A stretch of 64,000 nucleotides of DNA from Scylla paramamosain (GCF_035594125.1 NC_087181.1:1107501-1171500); one strand, 5' to 3'. Shown: positions 26,282 through 59,460, numbered from the stretch's first letter. The notes: generated from the letters alone by a model not told the origin. Program-made: numbers and translations.

Positions 26282-26361
26282 TCACACTCTCTTAGTGCCA
26301 AGAATGAACTTCCAGACAACCATGATGATGACTGAGGCAAAGATGAAACTTATGGCATCCT
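26282..26361 (-). CDS. putative terminal exon encoding a C-terminal membrane segment
   Basis: On the minus strand an acceptor-like TTTCTAG is followed by an open frame DAISFIFASVIIMVVWKFIL and GTKRV, then TGA. The hydrophobic run bordered by Lys and Arg looks like a tail-anchor or last transmembrane helix. I do not recognise the protein and find no partner exon, since VPS35 ends only 0.9 kb upstream. It could be a chance open frame. Confidence 0.25.
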
Positions 26362-27307
26362 CTAGAAAGAAGTAAAAAAACTGAAATTTTTCAGTCAAAT
26401 TTTTTTTTCCAAGAATTACTGTATCAGACACATAAAACATGAATTAAGGTGGTACGAAGCCAAGAATACACACTGGTTCAGATGAATTGCCTTCAATATA
26501 TGGCAATCAATTCAGTCACAGTTCTGGTAAGATAATTTTGACCATTTGTGTGAACACAGCAAAATTTCCATTAATCAAGCTTACTGTAAAATAAAGAAGC
26601 TGTATTGTAATAGTCATCACTTTGTATACAGCTTATTTATAATCATAACAAATGCATTGCCTAAAAAAGACATTTCAGAGTTCCTGTATGATCCCTACAT
26701 GAATAATCTGTTCACAGTTTCCCAACACACACATGCCGTTATCACCAGTCCCTAGCACCTGCAGCCTCCTGCTTGCCACACAGACAGACTCCAATGACAC
26801 CAACAGAGATTCTCTTATCAGATAATTTCACAAAGGTACTGGGCTCAACTACTCAAGGGAGAACAGACAGAATATGTTAGTGACAGCAACCCTGCTGTGT
26901 CTGGTCTTTTCATTCAAAACTTCTACCAGCTTCTCCAGCACAATAAGGAAAAACTAAGTTATGATGGTAATTCTTATATGATTCCCTACTCACTAAACTG
27001 GTGCAAGCTTTGGAGCAAACAAAATTATGGATGAACTTCATAATCAAACAAACAGCATTGTTTCTCTCCCTCATTCACACATGCACACTTCATTCATATG
27101 TACTATGTATTAGTAACATTTAATCAAAACAGCCACCATACATGTCTATGACTAATATTTCTCGATTGATAAAAGTTATAAATTCACCGTCTATAGACAA
27201 GATATGGGCAGATGTGTAAGAAAAATGTTATGTGTACCATTCCTCCTAACCCTAAATGGAAAATGGAACTTACTTCTCAGAGCATGCACAGGAATGGGTC
27301 CACCTGC

Positions 27308-48237
<20,930 letters not shown>

Positions 48238-48359
48238 CTTTGGTTGAGCAATTGTTGCTTCTTCTTCACTCCTGAAATTGTTTAATTATTTAAATTAAAA
48301 TTATTTGATTAGAACTAAAATTATTAATTTTAACTACCATCAATAATGTTTTTGCTGGA

Positions 48360-48625
48360 AATTATATATTTGCGACACTACTGAATGGAAGGGAGCACAT
48401 GGACAGAGAAGACCTACTGTTACTGGACACAAGAGAAGCAAGAGGACATGGCAAAAGGCTGATGAAAGATCACCACTGGAGAGACATCAAGAAGTACACC
48501 TTTCCACTAAGAATAGTTGATCTCTGGAATGAACTTGATAAAGATGTAGTCCATGCAAAGTCAATTCACAATTTTAAGGCTAAAATTTATATCAACAGAT
48601 ACAGAGACGAGACAACATAAACATA
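48360..48625 (+). mobile_element. fourth LINE lineage, C-terminal ORF fragment
   Basis: The plus strand reads MDREDLLLLDTREARGHGKR, RDIKKYTFPLRIVDLWNELD and VVHAKSIHNFKAKI, a common C-terminus of crustacean non-LTR pol genes (MDREDFLVWDTRDTRGHGKK, FKAKLD pattern as recalled). It lies just upstream of VPS35 coding exon 1 on the opposite strand. Confidence 0.6.
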
Positions 48626-48650
48626 GCTCATAGTAAATGCAACAAGGTAA

Positions 48651-48652
<2 letters not shown>

Positions 48653-48715
<63 letters not shown>
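48653..48715 (+). repeat. (CA)31
   Basis: Follows the LINE scrap at 48360-48625. 48720-49870 beyond is unassigned. Confidence 0.96.
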
Positions 48716-48718
<3 letters not shown>

Positions 48719-49950
48719 CACATAAATTGGCAAGGCAATATAACATTCAATTAAAAAGAAAATGTCCAAAAAAGGCTATTTTTACAAAGTTTTTGCATGC
48801 TGACACCACACTGACAAAACCTGGTCAAACCAGACCAAACTCATCATAACCTATACTGTAATATTAAGCATTCCCTTCAAACATAATGGAGAAGGGTTAT
48901 TATAACCAATACCTGATCCATTTCTTAAATGTGATCCACAAGTGAAATCCAACATAAACATCTGCCTAATTACTTACATTATCTCACCTGTCAATTACAT
49001 AATTCTTAGACCACAATAAGGTTGGGAAGGTCATCCATATAACATCAGCAGTTTTTTCTCTTCCACCCAAAGTAACTAACTTCCCAGCAGGTCTCTTAGC
49101 TCATAAATCATAACGGAAAAGAAAATGGAAAATTGGAGTTCTATCTGAAACTGCAATTCTGTCTTATCATGAAAGCAAATCAAGTCAGTTAATTTCAAGA
49201 TAACTATTATTCCTGATTTCTGTGTGCTTGGAATATCACGACTTTCTTGGAAGATTTACCTAATGATGGAGAAGCCGTGGACACTCACCAGTTAATGTTA
49301 ATTCCTCCTAGCTAATTTGCAACTTGTCCCCTGTGTTGCCTGTGACTGTCAGGAGTATGGCGTGTCGGCGGGGACACGGGTGAACTATCTGTGGCTCGTG
49401 GGATGTCTGTCACTTCCAACACAGCATTCACAATCTGCTGCAGATGATGCACTCACCACCTCTTTAAATTCATATTCTATTTTTGTTATTGTTTATATCA
49501 CTGCGGGCTGGTGCATCAGCAGTGTGGCCTCCTGTGACTTGCCCAGTGCCAGGTTCAGGCAGCCCATTTCAGACTGAAGAGGACATTAAAAACGTTATCC
49601 TGCCCATGGTAATCAACACCACTCTTTACCGTTACTCCGAGGTCTGTGTGTCACCACCATCGCCATAATACGCAATGAGCTGCAAGCCTGCTAGGTGAGG
49701 TAGGTGAGGAAAGAAACCGTGACAGCAATTGGAAGAAAAAAAAATTTAGCCAGACTACGGGTGTGCTTCTGTAAATTTCCCCAAATATCTACACTTGTTG
49801 TTATGGAATGGCATGCAGAGGTGAAGGAAGACAGCCAGGAAGTGTTTGGCAGTGTGGTGAGGCAGCAACACTCGCCTTTATCAGCAGCACAGGTGGGCGG
49901 CGCGGCGGGGCGGAGGGCGTCACGACAGTCAGCTGAGTGCTGCTGTTTAC

Positions 49951-50010
49951 CTCTGCTGCTGGGCCTCGGGCTGGGTCTCGGTCTGGTCTGGGTCTTGGTC
50001 TGGGTCAAAC
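49951..50010 (-). promoter_or_regulatory. possible VPS35 5' non-coding exon and CpG-rich promoter
   Basis: On the minus strand a donor-like CAGCAGAG|GTAAAC lies at 49950/49951, beside the most CpG-rich stretch between VPS35 and MAT2B (about 49880-50000). It would suit an untranslated first exon joining the acceptor at 48271. No transcript evidence is available. Other weak donors occur at about 49293 and 49455. Confidence 0.25.
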
Positions 50011-50287
50011 AAGCTATATCTCTTTCCTCGAACTGGGAAAATTATATATTTTTACTTCATATTTTTTATTTTATTACAGAGAAAAAATCATATAAATGAA
50101 ACTGATCCTTCTATTGAAGTGTTTTTTTTTTTCTCCACAAAAGACATTCTTCACTAAAGCACTAGCAGATGGACGTAAAATATAAAGTACTTGCAAATTA
50201 TTACACTGCTCTCAAAATACATGGGGTGGCTTTCTCTGTAGCAGCCAGCAAGTGAAAAGCTGTGTTGAGGTTGCCTTGCTTCGAAAC

Positions 50288-50335
<48 letters not shown>

Positions 50336-51590
50336 AACTTTATGAATTATTTCTTCTTTTGCCTTTTCATATGTTTTGTATTGTCAAAAAAGTTACTTAT
50401 TCTTCATGCGGCTTCTATGATTTTGCAATTTTCATAATTTTTCTCCAACTTCACTGTACGCCGGGCACACAGCAGAAAATATTTCAAGTCCTCATTACTT
50501 TCATGGACCATTTCGCATCCGGTGCCATATTTTGAATCCTCTCCTTGGTCCTACATTTGGACAAGATCACTGATGTAGGTCCCTTCCTATAAACTCTGTC
50601 TTCATCTTTCATTTCTTTTCTCCAATGTCTGCATACAGTATTTATTCCCAAGTTGCCTTTTTCCTTCATTACTTTCAACCAGTATCTTGTGTCCCATTCA
50701 TTTACTTTCTTCCTTACGTCCTAATCTGTCACGCTGCAGCCATCTATTCCATCCAAGCTTTACTCTCGCTGACACATTCATCCATCTACTTTTTCTCTCT
50801 TCTGTCGACTGTCACTTATAATCACACCATCATCATCAGGTTTATTTTATTTATTTATTTTTTTTTTTCCTGGAATCTCTCATGGGGTCAGGCAGTGGAT
50901 GACACTTCTACCATATCCATCCATTGTGTATGCTGTCAAACTACACGACTGCCCCGCCAATGCCGTGCTGCCAGATCTTCCAGGTCAGAGATTGAAAGCA
51001 GTGTGTTGAAGGATGCCTCTTTAATCATTCGCCTTCTTCAGTCTGAATCTGCTGCTTCCAGTTATTAATATCTCTGCTTCCAGGTGTTCAAGTGCCACCA
51101 CCTTTAGATATTACACCATGAGCGACATTCATGTATTAGTGCCATCATCTTTGCATGAAGTCATCACCTTTGCACTTACACTTACCTTCAGGCTCTTGGA
51201 CTCCATACAATCTCCATTTTTTTTTAGCTCATCTGGGTCAAATTCCCTGAATGATAAGCACCTGATCACCTGCATACACGTCCCACATTAGTCATTCTAT
51301 CATTACAAGACACCTTCACTTTCTACACTTAATTTCATTTTAATTTTGGTTTCCATCCACTCTTCCTCATTTCAGACTGACATTACTCAGCATTGAACAT
51401 GCTGAGGCTGAGGCAGCACAAAGAAGAGCATCCCTTGCTCTACATTCACTACAACACAGGTGTTCTACAGCCGTTCACTTACAAACAAGGGACCACTGAA
51501 AGCAATGATGGGTGTGGAAGAGGGATAATCAGGCCAGCCCTCACAAACATTGCCTCTTGCCATTTGTCTCCAGCTTGGGATGTACAATAA
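50011..51590. other. intergenic between VPS35 and MAT2B
   Basis: (CT)20 at 50291-50331. 50880-51060 has a repeat-like, moderately GC segment (GGGGTCAGGCAGTG, ACTACACGACTGCCCCGCCA) of unknown family. No gene identified. Confidence 0.35.
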
Positions 51591-51615
51591 AGTATGATGC
51601 AATAAAAATTAAAAA

Positions 51616-51621
51616 TTTATT
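51616..51621 (-). terminator. possible MAT2B polyadenylation signal
   Basis: AATAAA on the minus strand 470 nt past the MAT2B stop, followed by T-rich and then TTTATTGTAC sequence. The interval 51595-52090 would be the 3' UTR. No transcript support. Confidence 0.35.
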
Positions 51622-52090
51622 AAAACAAAAATAGCATTTCAACACTGTACATTTTCCCAACAAATAACACAAACCCATTCACTGGATCAAAACTGCATAG
51701 CTTACATAATACATATGGACACATTTCTGAAACATAACTATGCTGGTAAGAAACAATGTGAGAAATTTGTTGTCCAGCTTCCAAGCACCTGTGTTGTCCT
51801 GGCAAGAATCATTGCTAGCACTGCTCATAATAAGGCATCCCATGAGTCACCTTACCCTCCTACAATGAAGCGCAGCTGCCACTTTCAGAGGTCAAATAAA
51901 TTTCTCTGTATAAAAGTACCAGATGGCACCAAGCTGGCATAGCTTACCCAGTTCCCATCTATATCAAGTATTGGAGCATTTGCTGCCACATGCCCTACTT
52001 GTCTAGTGCTCTTAAATAAATCATTCAGTCCTTTGTCTCAAGGATCTCTGAGTGGTGACAAGAGAGCAATGTCCTGCACACCAGTCTTGC

Positions 52091-52333
52091 TCACAGCCAA
52101 GCAGACAAACACTCCTTTATGGCCTCCTCAAACTTGGTGTGGTGGCTGATGCCAAGCTCAGTGAGGCGGCTCACATCCATCTCGGGATCATAGGGTCGCA
52201 GGGGGCTGGCATCCATTGAGGGGGTCACATGGTCGTGGGGGAGGGAGAACACTCGGGCCATTGTCAGGGTCATCTCGTACTTGGTGAGCTTCTCTCGTCC
52301 ACTCCACTGATATATTCCACTCAGGTTCTGTCC
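52091..52333 (-). CDS. MAT2B: MAT2B exon 5, C-terminus (residues 217-296)
   Basis: Encodes [37 protein letters not shown] and ends SAWL with TGA at 52091-52093. Acceptor CCTTACAG. Matches the FHWSGNEQMTKYEM and GIKESLWPFL parts of the family. Confidence 0.93.
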   Translation of the reverse strand, partial: GQNLSGIYQWSGREKLTKYEMTLTMARVFSLPHDHVTPSMDASPLRPYDPEMDVSRLTELGISHHTKFEEAIKECLSAWL

Positions 52334-55300
52334 CTGTAAGGTAAAGGTTCACTGTACATTAGGCAACAACATTGTCTGCCTTTTTGCCTTCCTTAAAGAA
52401 GGTAATTAAAACAACTCTTATAGGAAAGAAAAATCTGAAATCTTTCTTCTTAATATTCCTTGCATCTCATTGTCTATGCAACCTGTTTTAGTTTTATAAT
52501 CAGTTCATGCACTCCACTTCTCATACTAACAGCCATCTTGCTCTTCTTATTAACCCATCCATCTAATTTCTTTCCCAATCCACTAAATTCTACCTTCCAT
52601 GCATACTGTTTTCTAGACTCACAGTTCCCCAGTAGCCTGTGCCACATGAAATGCAAGGCACCACACCCTAACCTTTGCAATGAGGGCAATCATGTCAGCC
52701 AGAATGTGTGCAATGTCCCTGACATGTGCCGGGCAGCGTTGGTCATGGTGGGACACGGCCTTGGGCTCCCTGCTCTTCAAGATGTTCAGAAGACAGGTGA
52801 CAGCACTCTCCTCCAGCCTCTCAACAGGACCATATAGCACAGGAATTCTCAACACACATGCATCTGTGGAGGTCAGGACAACTTTATCATCTTAGCCAGA
52901 GGTTCTCACCCTTTCCTTTGACATACACCTCTCAGCTTGGTGTATATTGCAGTTTATTCTCTCTCTCACAAAAAAAAAAAAAAACAAGTCAACATAAAAG
53001 CACAAAATATGTACACAATATATACACATGTTTGTATTTTTATAGTATAGATAATCTTTTCTTAAATTAGAGAGGGCTTTTTTTAATTTTTAGTTACTTC
53101 CCTTTTATTTACCAGTTCTATAATGGCAACAGTAAGACTCTGATTTAACACAATTAAGGATTGCTCTGAATGACATAAGCAAATATTTTCTGTTTTTTTG
53201 GCAGGTGGCTTTTGTTCCCTTTTCTGACAGGCATTACTGTAAGCCCATTCTTAACAGAGGAAAACTCCTCAAGCTGCAGGTGTTCCCTAAAGTGTTGTCG
53301 CAGTATTACCCATCCTATGTAAGTTTTAACCTTGCAGTCAATGATCCAACCATCTTAAAGGATAAGAAGCAAATTAGTGCTGCAATGAAATCACCAGCAT
53401 CAGTGAAATTTATCATCAAGAGGAAAGCAGTGGAGAAAACAGTGGACTAACTGATGATGTGAGAGTGTTCGTTACATGGGTGGAAGGCCTGGCACAACTA
53501 ACCTGGTGCAGCAGCCAAGACAGCTTCCTCAGATTCCAGCTTTGTCAGACCATACTTGCTGAGAGGGTTGCACTTGTCGCCAACCTTGTAAGGCGGAGAA
53601 GTGCCGTCAAACACGTAGTCTGTGCTGATGTGTATCATCTTACATTTGATCTGGTCTGAAAAGTTAATACAGTTTCAGATTTTATGGAGAGGGAAAAGAC
53701 TAAAGCAGTGGTTCTCAAACTACCTAACATGATGTCCTCTTTTTGCTTCTGACAGACTTACACGGCTTCCCCACTCCCACACACTTCACTGTGTCAGCAG
53801 GCAAACTGATGTGAAGTTACTCAGCAATGTCAGTGCGGCAGGTATCGGTAACAAGTACAAAACACAAAAGGAAAACTGAATGGAAAGAAAATGGATTGAA
53901 GTGACTGAAAGAACTATAATTTTCTGCATGAGCTTAAAGATTGATACTTGTTATACAAGAAAATCAGGAACACTGCAAAAAGCCATCAGGCCTATGTACA
54001 TTCAGCAATCTCTGTATAAAACATATATACCTCTTTCCACTATCATCCCCATCCAGTGTTCTTGGAGTAATTTCACTATATACTTTTTGAACATGATTTT
54101 TGGGCAGATAACTTCACGCCCCCACTAGTGGTGCACCACCACTGCCACCTGACCCCTCTCTGCTGGGGTGTCCCACTATCATCTTGAGGGTCAGCAGAAC
54201 CAACATTATAGACCCAGGTTGATTCCTTACGTGCCAACGAGGCGATGTTTTCGGCTGACTTAATGTTGAGGATCCGTGTCTCCTCATACTGAGTCTCCAC
54301 CACGTCTGGGAATCTCTGTGCTGCTGTGTGAATGATGAAGTTCGGTTTCTCTTTCTCAATTACGAGTCTCACTGCTTCCAGGTCTGTCAGGTCACACTTG
54401 ATGAGCCCTGGGCCAGCTCTGTAATGAGGAAGGAGTCAGAACACAAATGTAACAAAGAAAACAGAACAAGTGATAACAGAAAGGAAAAGGAAAAATACAA
54501 AGTCAAGATAAATACAAAGGAAAAAAGTAAAAATGAAGACAAAATTAATTAAAAAATTCACACTTAGCAAAGATTATTTTGGTATATTGAAAAATAACAC
54601 AGGTACACCTGTAATCCACCAGTGCCTGATGGCCCAGCACATTCTTCAGTTTAGACAAAATTACACAAGAAAGGACCTGAAATTACAACAGGAACCAAAG
54701 ATAACATTGCTTCAGTTAACATTGACCAAAAACCAATATTTCATTAAATAAGTTTTTATAAGACTTTTCTCCATAGCTACAAAAACAGCATCATCAGCTT
54801 GTTCTTCAATGAGAATGAGAGCAGCGGCAATACAACAAAAGGGGAGAGTCTCGGGGCACACTGCTGAGCCCAGCCTGGGTGTGGTCTGCTGGTCCTGCCA
54901 CTACCAACATTACTTTACCCCAGCCACTCAAAAGTCCAGTGAATAAGTGCCTACCCAGTCAGCAGAAATACTGCCTTCCCCATCACAGAGCTACACCTAA
55001 ATCATCCCCCATAAAACACAAATTGAAAATATAACAACTTTAAAATATATTACAATATTTCATGAGTTAGAATACTATAAGAAGATTTCAAGTAAACAAT
55101 ACTTTAGCAATAATAAAATCACATCAGTAGCATTAAGGCCTTTTAAATGAAACAGCATAATACTGTACAGTGACAGTGTTTGATACATGAGGAAAAAAGT
55201 GAGCTGTCATAAACATTCATATATTTATCCTTTGTTGTAATGAAATAACCACCATCATCACTACCTGGAGAAGGCGAGCCCCTTCACTGCATGACCTGCC

Positions 55301-55380
55301 TTCCTCAATACAGCACACACTGCCCGTCCCAGCAACCCCGATGCTCCCGTCACCAGCACATTACATGCTGGGTTGCACAT
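52091..55380 (-). CDS. MAT2B: MAT2B, methionine adenosyltransferase 2 regulatory subunit beta (5 exons)
   Basis: Non-catalytic beta subunit that binds the MAT2A catalytic subunit and tunes S-adenosylmethionine synthesis. It belongs to the extended short-chain dehydrogenase/RmlD family and binds NADP(H). Exons: 55265-55380, 54231-54418, 53503-53655, 52673-52863, 52091-52333; 891 nt, 296 aa, phases consistent. Visible landmarks: Rossmann motif TGASGLLGR (residues 11-19), the ISTDYVFDG strand (111-119), the YGLTK form of the YxxxK motif (136-140), [19 protein letters not shown], and [13 protein letters not shown] near the C-terminus. Human isoforms are 323-334 aa; the missing length is the poorly conserved N-terminal extension, which may be absent or lie in an upstream exon. 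The first exon is open in frame upstream of the ATG. Confidence 0.93.
52673..52863 (-). CDS. MAT2B: MAT2B exon 4 (residues 153-216)
   Basis: Encodes [20 protein letters not shown], a hydrophilic stretch, then [18 protein letters not shown]. Acceptor CTCCACAG, donor GTTAGG. Matches [20 protein letters not shown] of the human protein. Confidence 0.93.
53503..53655 (-). CDS. MAT2B: MAT2B exon 3 (residues 102-153)
   Basis: Encodes [33 protein letters not shown] and LAAAP. Acceptor CTTTTCAG, donor GTTAGT. It contains the Tyr and Lys of the SDR-type active site motif, although MAT2B is not known as an active reductase. Confidence 0.92.
54231..54418 (-). CDS. MAT2B: MAT2B exon 2 (residues 39-102)
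   Basis: Encodes [20 protein letters not shown], then [16 protein letters not shown] and NIASLA. The [12 protein letters not shown] string matches VHCAAERRPDVVE of human MAT2B. Acceptor CATTACAG, donor GTAAGG after the first base of a His codon. Confidence 0.92.
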
Positions 55381-55386
55381 TACTGC
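55265..55386 (-). CDS. MAT2B: MAT2B exon 1 (residues 1-39)
   Basis: Acceptor-like TTCCTGCAG precedes 55386; six nucleotides later comes ATG (55378-55380), giving [19 protein letters not shown]. The good acceptor suggests an upstream exon, coding or leader. Donor GTAGTG at 55264. Confidence 0.85.
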
Positions 55387-55559
55387 CTGCAGGAAAACAG
55401 TCAATGTACTATGTAGCTGCAGAATAATTGCAATAACACCCAAGGAATGCAACACTACTTCAGCACACAAAACTGGTGTTGCTGGCCATGACGGGAGCCC
55501 AGCCAGGTAGGAACCAGGTGATGACAGGCTGTGAAGGTGCCACAGGGTTAGTTCTGGTA

Positions 55560-55561
<2 letters not shown>

Positions 55562-55604
<43 letters not shown>
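55562..55604 (+). repeat. 43-bp A-run
   Basis: Uninterrupted A on the plus strand, 180 bp upstream of MAT2B exon 1. It could be the tail of a lost retroposed copy, but no body is recognised next to it. Confidence 0.9.
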
Positions 55605-55605
<1 letters not shown>

Positions 55606-55917
55606 GCGTGATTTTCCGCTCACTGAATAAAAACTAACTACACGAGTTTGTTTTCACCAAGGCAATAACTTTTGGCTTCAAACAACTGCGTCCTGTCACA
55701 CTGATTCATCATATATGAGCTTATCTATAGGCTTATGCCAACATTTAGGCCTGTATGTACATTCCTGTATTAGTGGAAAGGTTCAAGGCTCACGTAATAG
55801 TAGATTTCCAAAACAACAGAGAGATCACGTCAGAAGTTCACTGTATTTTTTAGTCACAAGTCTGTTTTTGCAACGGCCTGAAAGTAATCTTGATCTTACT
55901 TATTTATTAATTTAGTT

Positions 55918-56082
<165 letters not shown>

Positions 56083-56169
56083 TTTATTTTTTTTTTCTAT
56101 TAATCACTATTCACTTTTTCTGTTATAAAAATATACGAAAAGACGCTGCAAAAAGCACTCCCTGCATGA

Positions 56170-57405
56170 AACTGTCGACTCTGGCAGGGAGAACCCTGCC
56201 AGTGAGCCCTCTGCCATTTTTTTTTTTTTTTTATGTAGGAAGGACACTGGCCAAGGGCAACAAAAATCCAATAGAAAAATATGCCCACTGAAATGCCAGT
56301 CCCATAAAAGGGTCAAAGCAGTGGTCAAAAATTGATGAATAAGTGTCCTGAAACCTCCCTCTTGAAGGAATTCAAGTCATAGGAAGGTGGAAATACAGAA
56401 GCAGGCAGGGAGTTCCAGAGTTTACCAGAGAAAGGGATGAATGATTGAGAATACTGGTTAACTCTTGCGTTAGAGAGGTGGACAGAATAGGGGTGAGAGA
56501 AAGAAGAAAGTCTTGTGCAGCGAGGCCGCGGAAGGAGGGGAGGCATGCAGTTAGCAAGATCAGAAGAGCAGTTAGCATGAAAATAGCGGTAAAAGACAGC
56601 TAGATATGCAACATTGCGGCGGTGAGAGAGAGGCTGAAGACAGTCATTTAGAGGAGAGGAGTTGATGAGACAAAAAGCTTTCGATTCCACCCTGTCTAGA
56701 GGAGCAGTATGAGTGGAAGCCCCCCAGACATGTGAAGCATACTCCATACATGGGCGGATAAGGCCCTTGTACAGAGTTAGCAGCTGGGGGGATGAGAAAA
56801 ACTGGCGGAGACGTCTCAGAACACCTAACTTCATGGAAGCTGTTTTAGCTAGAGATGAGATGTGAAGTTTCCAGTTCAGATTATAAGTAAAGGACAGACT
56901 GAGGATATTCAGTGTAGAAGAGGGGGACAGTTGAGTGTCATTGAAGAAGAGGGGATAGTTGTCTGGAAGGTTGTGTCGAGTTGATAGATGGAGGAATTGA
57001 GTTTTTGAGCCATTGAACAATACCATATTTGCTCTGTCCCAATTAGAAATTTTAGAAAGATCATAAGTCAAGCGTTCTGTGACTTCCCTGCATGATATAT
57101 TTACCTCCTGAAGGGTTGGACGTCTATGAAAAGACGTGGAAAAGTGCAGGGTGGTATCATCAGAGTGCTCACTGACAGCACCTTCTGTCAGTGAGCACTC
57201 TACCAGTGAGCCCTCAGGCAGTGAGCCCTCTGCAGTGAGCACCTTGCCAGTGAGCCCTCTGCAGTGAGTACCCTACCAATGGGCTCTGTGCCAGTGAACA
57301 CCCTGCTAGTGAGCAGCTTACCAGTGAGCACCCTGACAATGAGCACCATGGCGCAGTGAGACCCTGCCAAAGGGCACCCTGCCAGTGAGCACCTTGCATG
57401 ACTGT
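56170..57405 (-). repeat. 15-bp minisatellite split by the LINE
   Basis: Variants of CCTGCCAGTGAGCAC repeat through 57170-57405 (about 15 units, e.g. CCAGTGAGCCCTCTG) and again at 56185-56216 directly outside the LINE's T-run. Outside these two places the unit is absent. Confidence 0.75.
56217..57165 (-). mobile_element. CR1/Jockey-like LINE, 5'-truncated, best preserved copy
   Basis: An uninterrupted minus-strand frame of about 280 codons runs from SDDTTLHFSTSFHRRPTLQE through ISNWDRANMVLFNGSKTQFL, LGVLRRLRQFFSSPQLLTLY, KGLIRPCMEYASHVWGA, LSHRRNVAYLAVFYRYF and GKLWNSLPASVFP to FINF and a stop near 56325. SDD stands where YADD is expected, so truncation falls in the RT active site. The 3' UTR ends TTGGCCAGTGTCC then an A-rich tail (T-run at 56217-56232). 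The intact frame suggests a fairly recent insertion. Confidence 0.8.
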
Positions 57406-57909
57406 GGATGTGAGGACAACGCACACACACGTTCACACAGTTCAGGTCATGCAGCCAGAATAAATATGTGATTTTTTGCAGTTTTCAACATACCAAGTTG
57501 TGAACCCCCGGTTTAGCACAGTGCCATACTCGAGGATACTGTATAACAGTGTATCTTATTTGTGGCAGAGGCAATGTCAATGTCTTACCTTATTATACAA
57601 TAGTTTGTAGTTTCATATACTTTGGTATTTAAAAAATTGCATTTACTCAGTTACTTATATGTTTGATTGAAAACACATCAGTGCGCTACATACTATATTC
57701 GATGTAGATGACCCAGATGTGAAAACACATCTAAAGGAAAAAGGAGAGCATCCTGGAGGTCTTACTAAATGTAAACTTAATGACTAATCCATTTGCACTT
57801 TTTAATTAAAACAGGGATGCATTTCAGTCTTATCATTTATTAATATCTTATATTTACAAATAAAAACATACAAGTATGTACAACATTGAAAAGTACTACA
57901 GTGGCAGAT

Positions 57910-57944
<35 letters not shown>

Positions 57945-59460
57945 ACCAACACAATTCACAAGTTTTTTTTTTGAGGGTATTGAGCAAGTTAGAAGATCCA
58001 AATGTAGATTGTTGTTTTATAAAAGCTGATTTTCAATATAGATAAATATATAATTTTTCATTAAAAAGTCTGTTGGTAAAAGTTATTTAACAAAAACTTG
58101 TTTATTAATGGGAAATAAAATGTCTGGATTCATTTAATGCTGCTTTTTCAGGTAAAAGTTTCCCTGGCACTGTCTCTGGTCCTGACCAGTGTCCTTGTGG
58201 GATGCTGGTGGTGGACGTGTCCTCTGTCCTTCAGTCACTGCAACCACCTGCACCATTACCACCAGGAAAGCTCACTTTAGAAGGGGAAAGTACACCTTTC
58301 TGCTCACTGCCACACCAAAGAAGTCGGTGGCTGCCATCTCCTCCCTGCTGTCAATCTGTAACAGTTCTTGAAAAATGGAACAAATATTTCTGCATTGCAA
58401 CAATGGTTCCCTATACCAATGACACACTTCTCTTTGGAAAATTCCCTCAAACAGATGGGCATGTTATTCTTCTGGACTGGAAAGGAGTTGGCTAGTTATA
58501 GTTAACATCAAGACTCAAGCCTGAGTGATACTGTTCCTAGAAAACCTATATATTTGTAGGAAATCTTTCCTTACATCTGTACAGGAGCAGTACATATCCT
58601 CCAAGATGTGTACTGGTGGCAGTGTCAATAGATCTGATTGTACCACAGACATTAATAGCATTCTCAATGACTGTCCCATCATTAATGAAGTCAATCACCT
58701 CTTGTGGCAGCTGAAAATACCCAACAAACATACAAGTTTATTTTCAGACACCAAAATCTGCTCCAGGATGCATACATAAGAACTTTTGTAGCATCTATGT
58801 GAGTCCCAACCCAGAGCATCCCTCATCTATTATGATCAACTAATTGTATTCCTCATGTGCTGGGCACCAATCATAATCCTTCTGACCCTTCCTTGTTTTT
58901 TCATTTCCCTAGGGGATGATTTACCCTTAGTTTGGGAACCACTGCAGTTTATTCTATCTGAAAAATCACTCCATCTCCCTTTCATGTTTGACTAAACTTA
59001 TGATTCATCCTTTCCACTCAGTCCCCACACATGCCATCTCCACCTCAGTTCCCATCACTCAGGTATTACTTTCCACATGTCCAAGTACTGGTTCTTCTGT
59101 TCCTCCAGATCATACCTCAACATTCCCACCATGCATAATCACAACACTTGATTTCTTTTGTATTTCTTTGTACTATGTCTGTCTTCCACACCATATCCAT
59201 GATTTTCATTCACACAAACATGACAGTTTTAGACATATTCTTAATTTTATCTCTGCCCCCTCTATTTTTACCACCATAAGATATCTCGTATCCTCATAGA
59301 TATTGATACTACTGTTCCTTATATTATGATTCCTGGATCATTATAATTTCTGTTTATAATGAACAATGAATAGTAACAGAAAAATATGAGGCATATGTGT
59401 AGAGCATGTTAGAAATGGCAGCCAGCACAATACAATAATACAGTGTGATTAATCCAGAAA
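57406..59460. other. intergenic between MAT2B and LYRM7
   Basis: (GA)16 at 57911-57942. 58150-58500 is GC-richer with open frames on the plus strand (one reads like a short signal peptide) but no recognised domain. 58870-59320 is T/C-rich. No gene called. Confidence 0.3.

Noticed and set aside
49691..50008. 105-codon minus-strand frame across the CpG-rich stretch
   Set aside because: Its start is not ATG (TTG), its phase does not fit the VPS35 acceptor at 48271, and the product is compositional (PRPSPRPSSRG). More likely leader or promoter.
51393..51590. 65-codon plus-strand frame followed by AATAAA
   Set aside because: It falls at the presumed MAT2B 3' end on the opposite strand; no homology recognised.
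53205..53450. 81-codon plus-strand frame in a MAT2B intron
   Set aside because: It has varied composition and an acceptor-like TTTTTGGCAG just before it, but no recognisable family and no donor partner; it lies antisense inside MAT2B. Possibly a transposase scrap, not supportable.
58150..58500. Plus-strand exon-like segment (TTTTTCAG then VKVSLALSLVLTSVLVGC...)
   Set aside because: It resembles a signal peptide, but the frame ends soon, the competing frame gives an unrelated 97-codon product, and no neighbouring exon fits.
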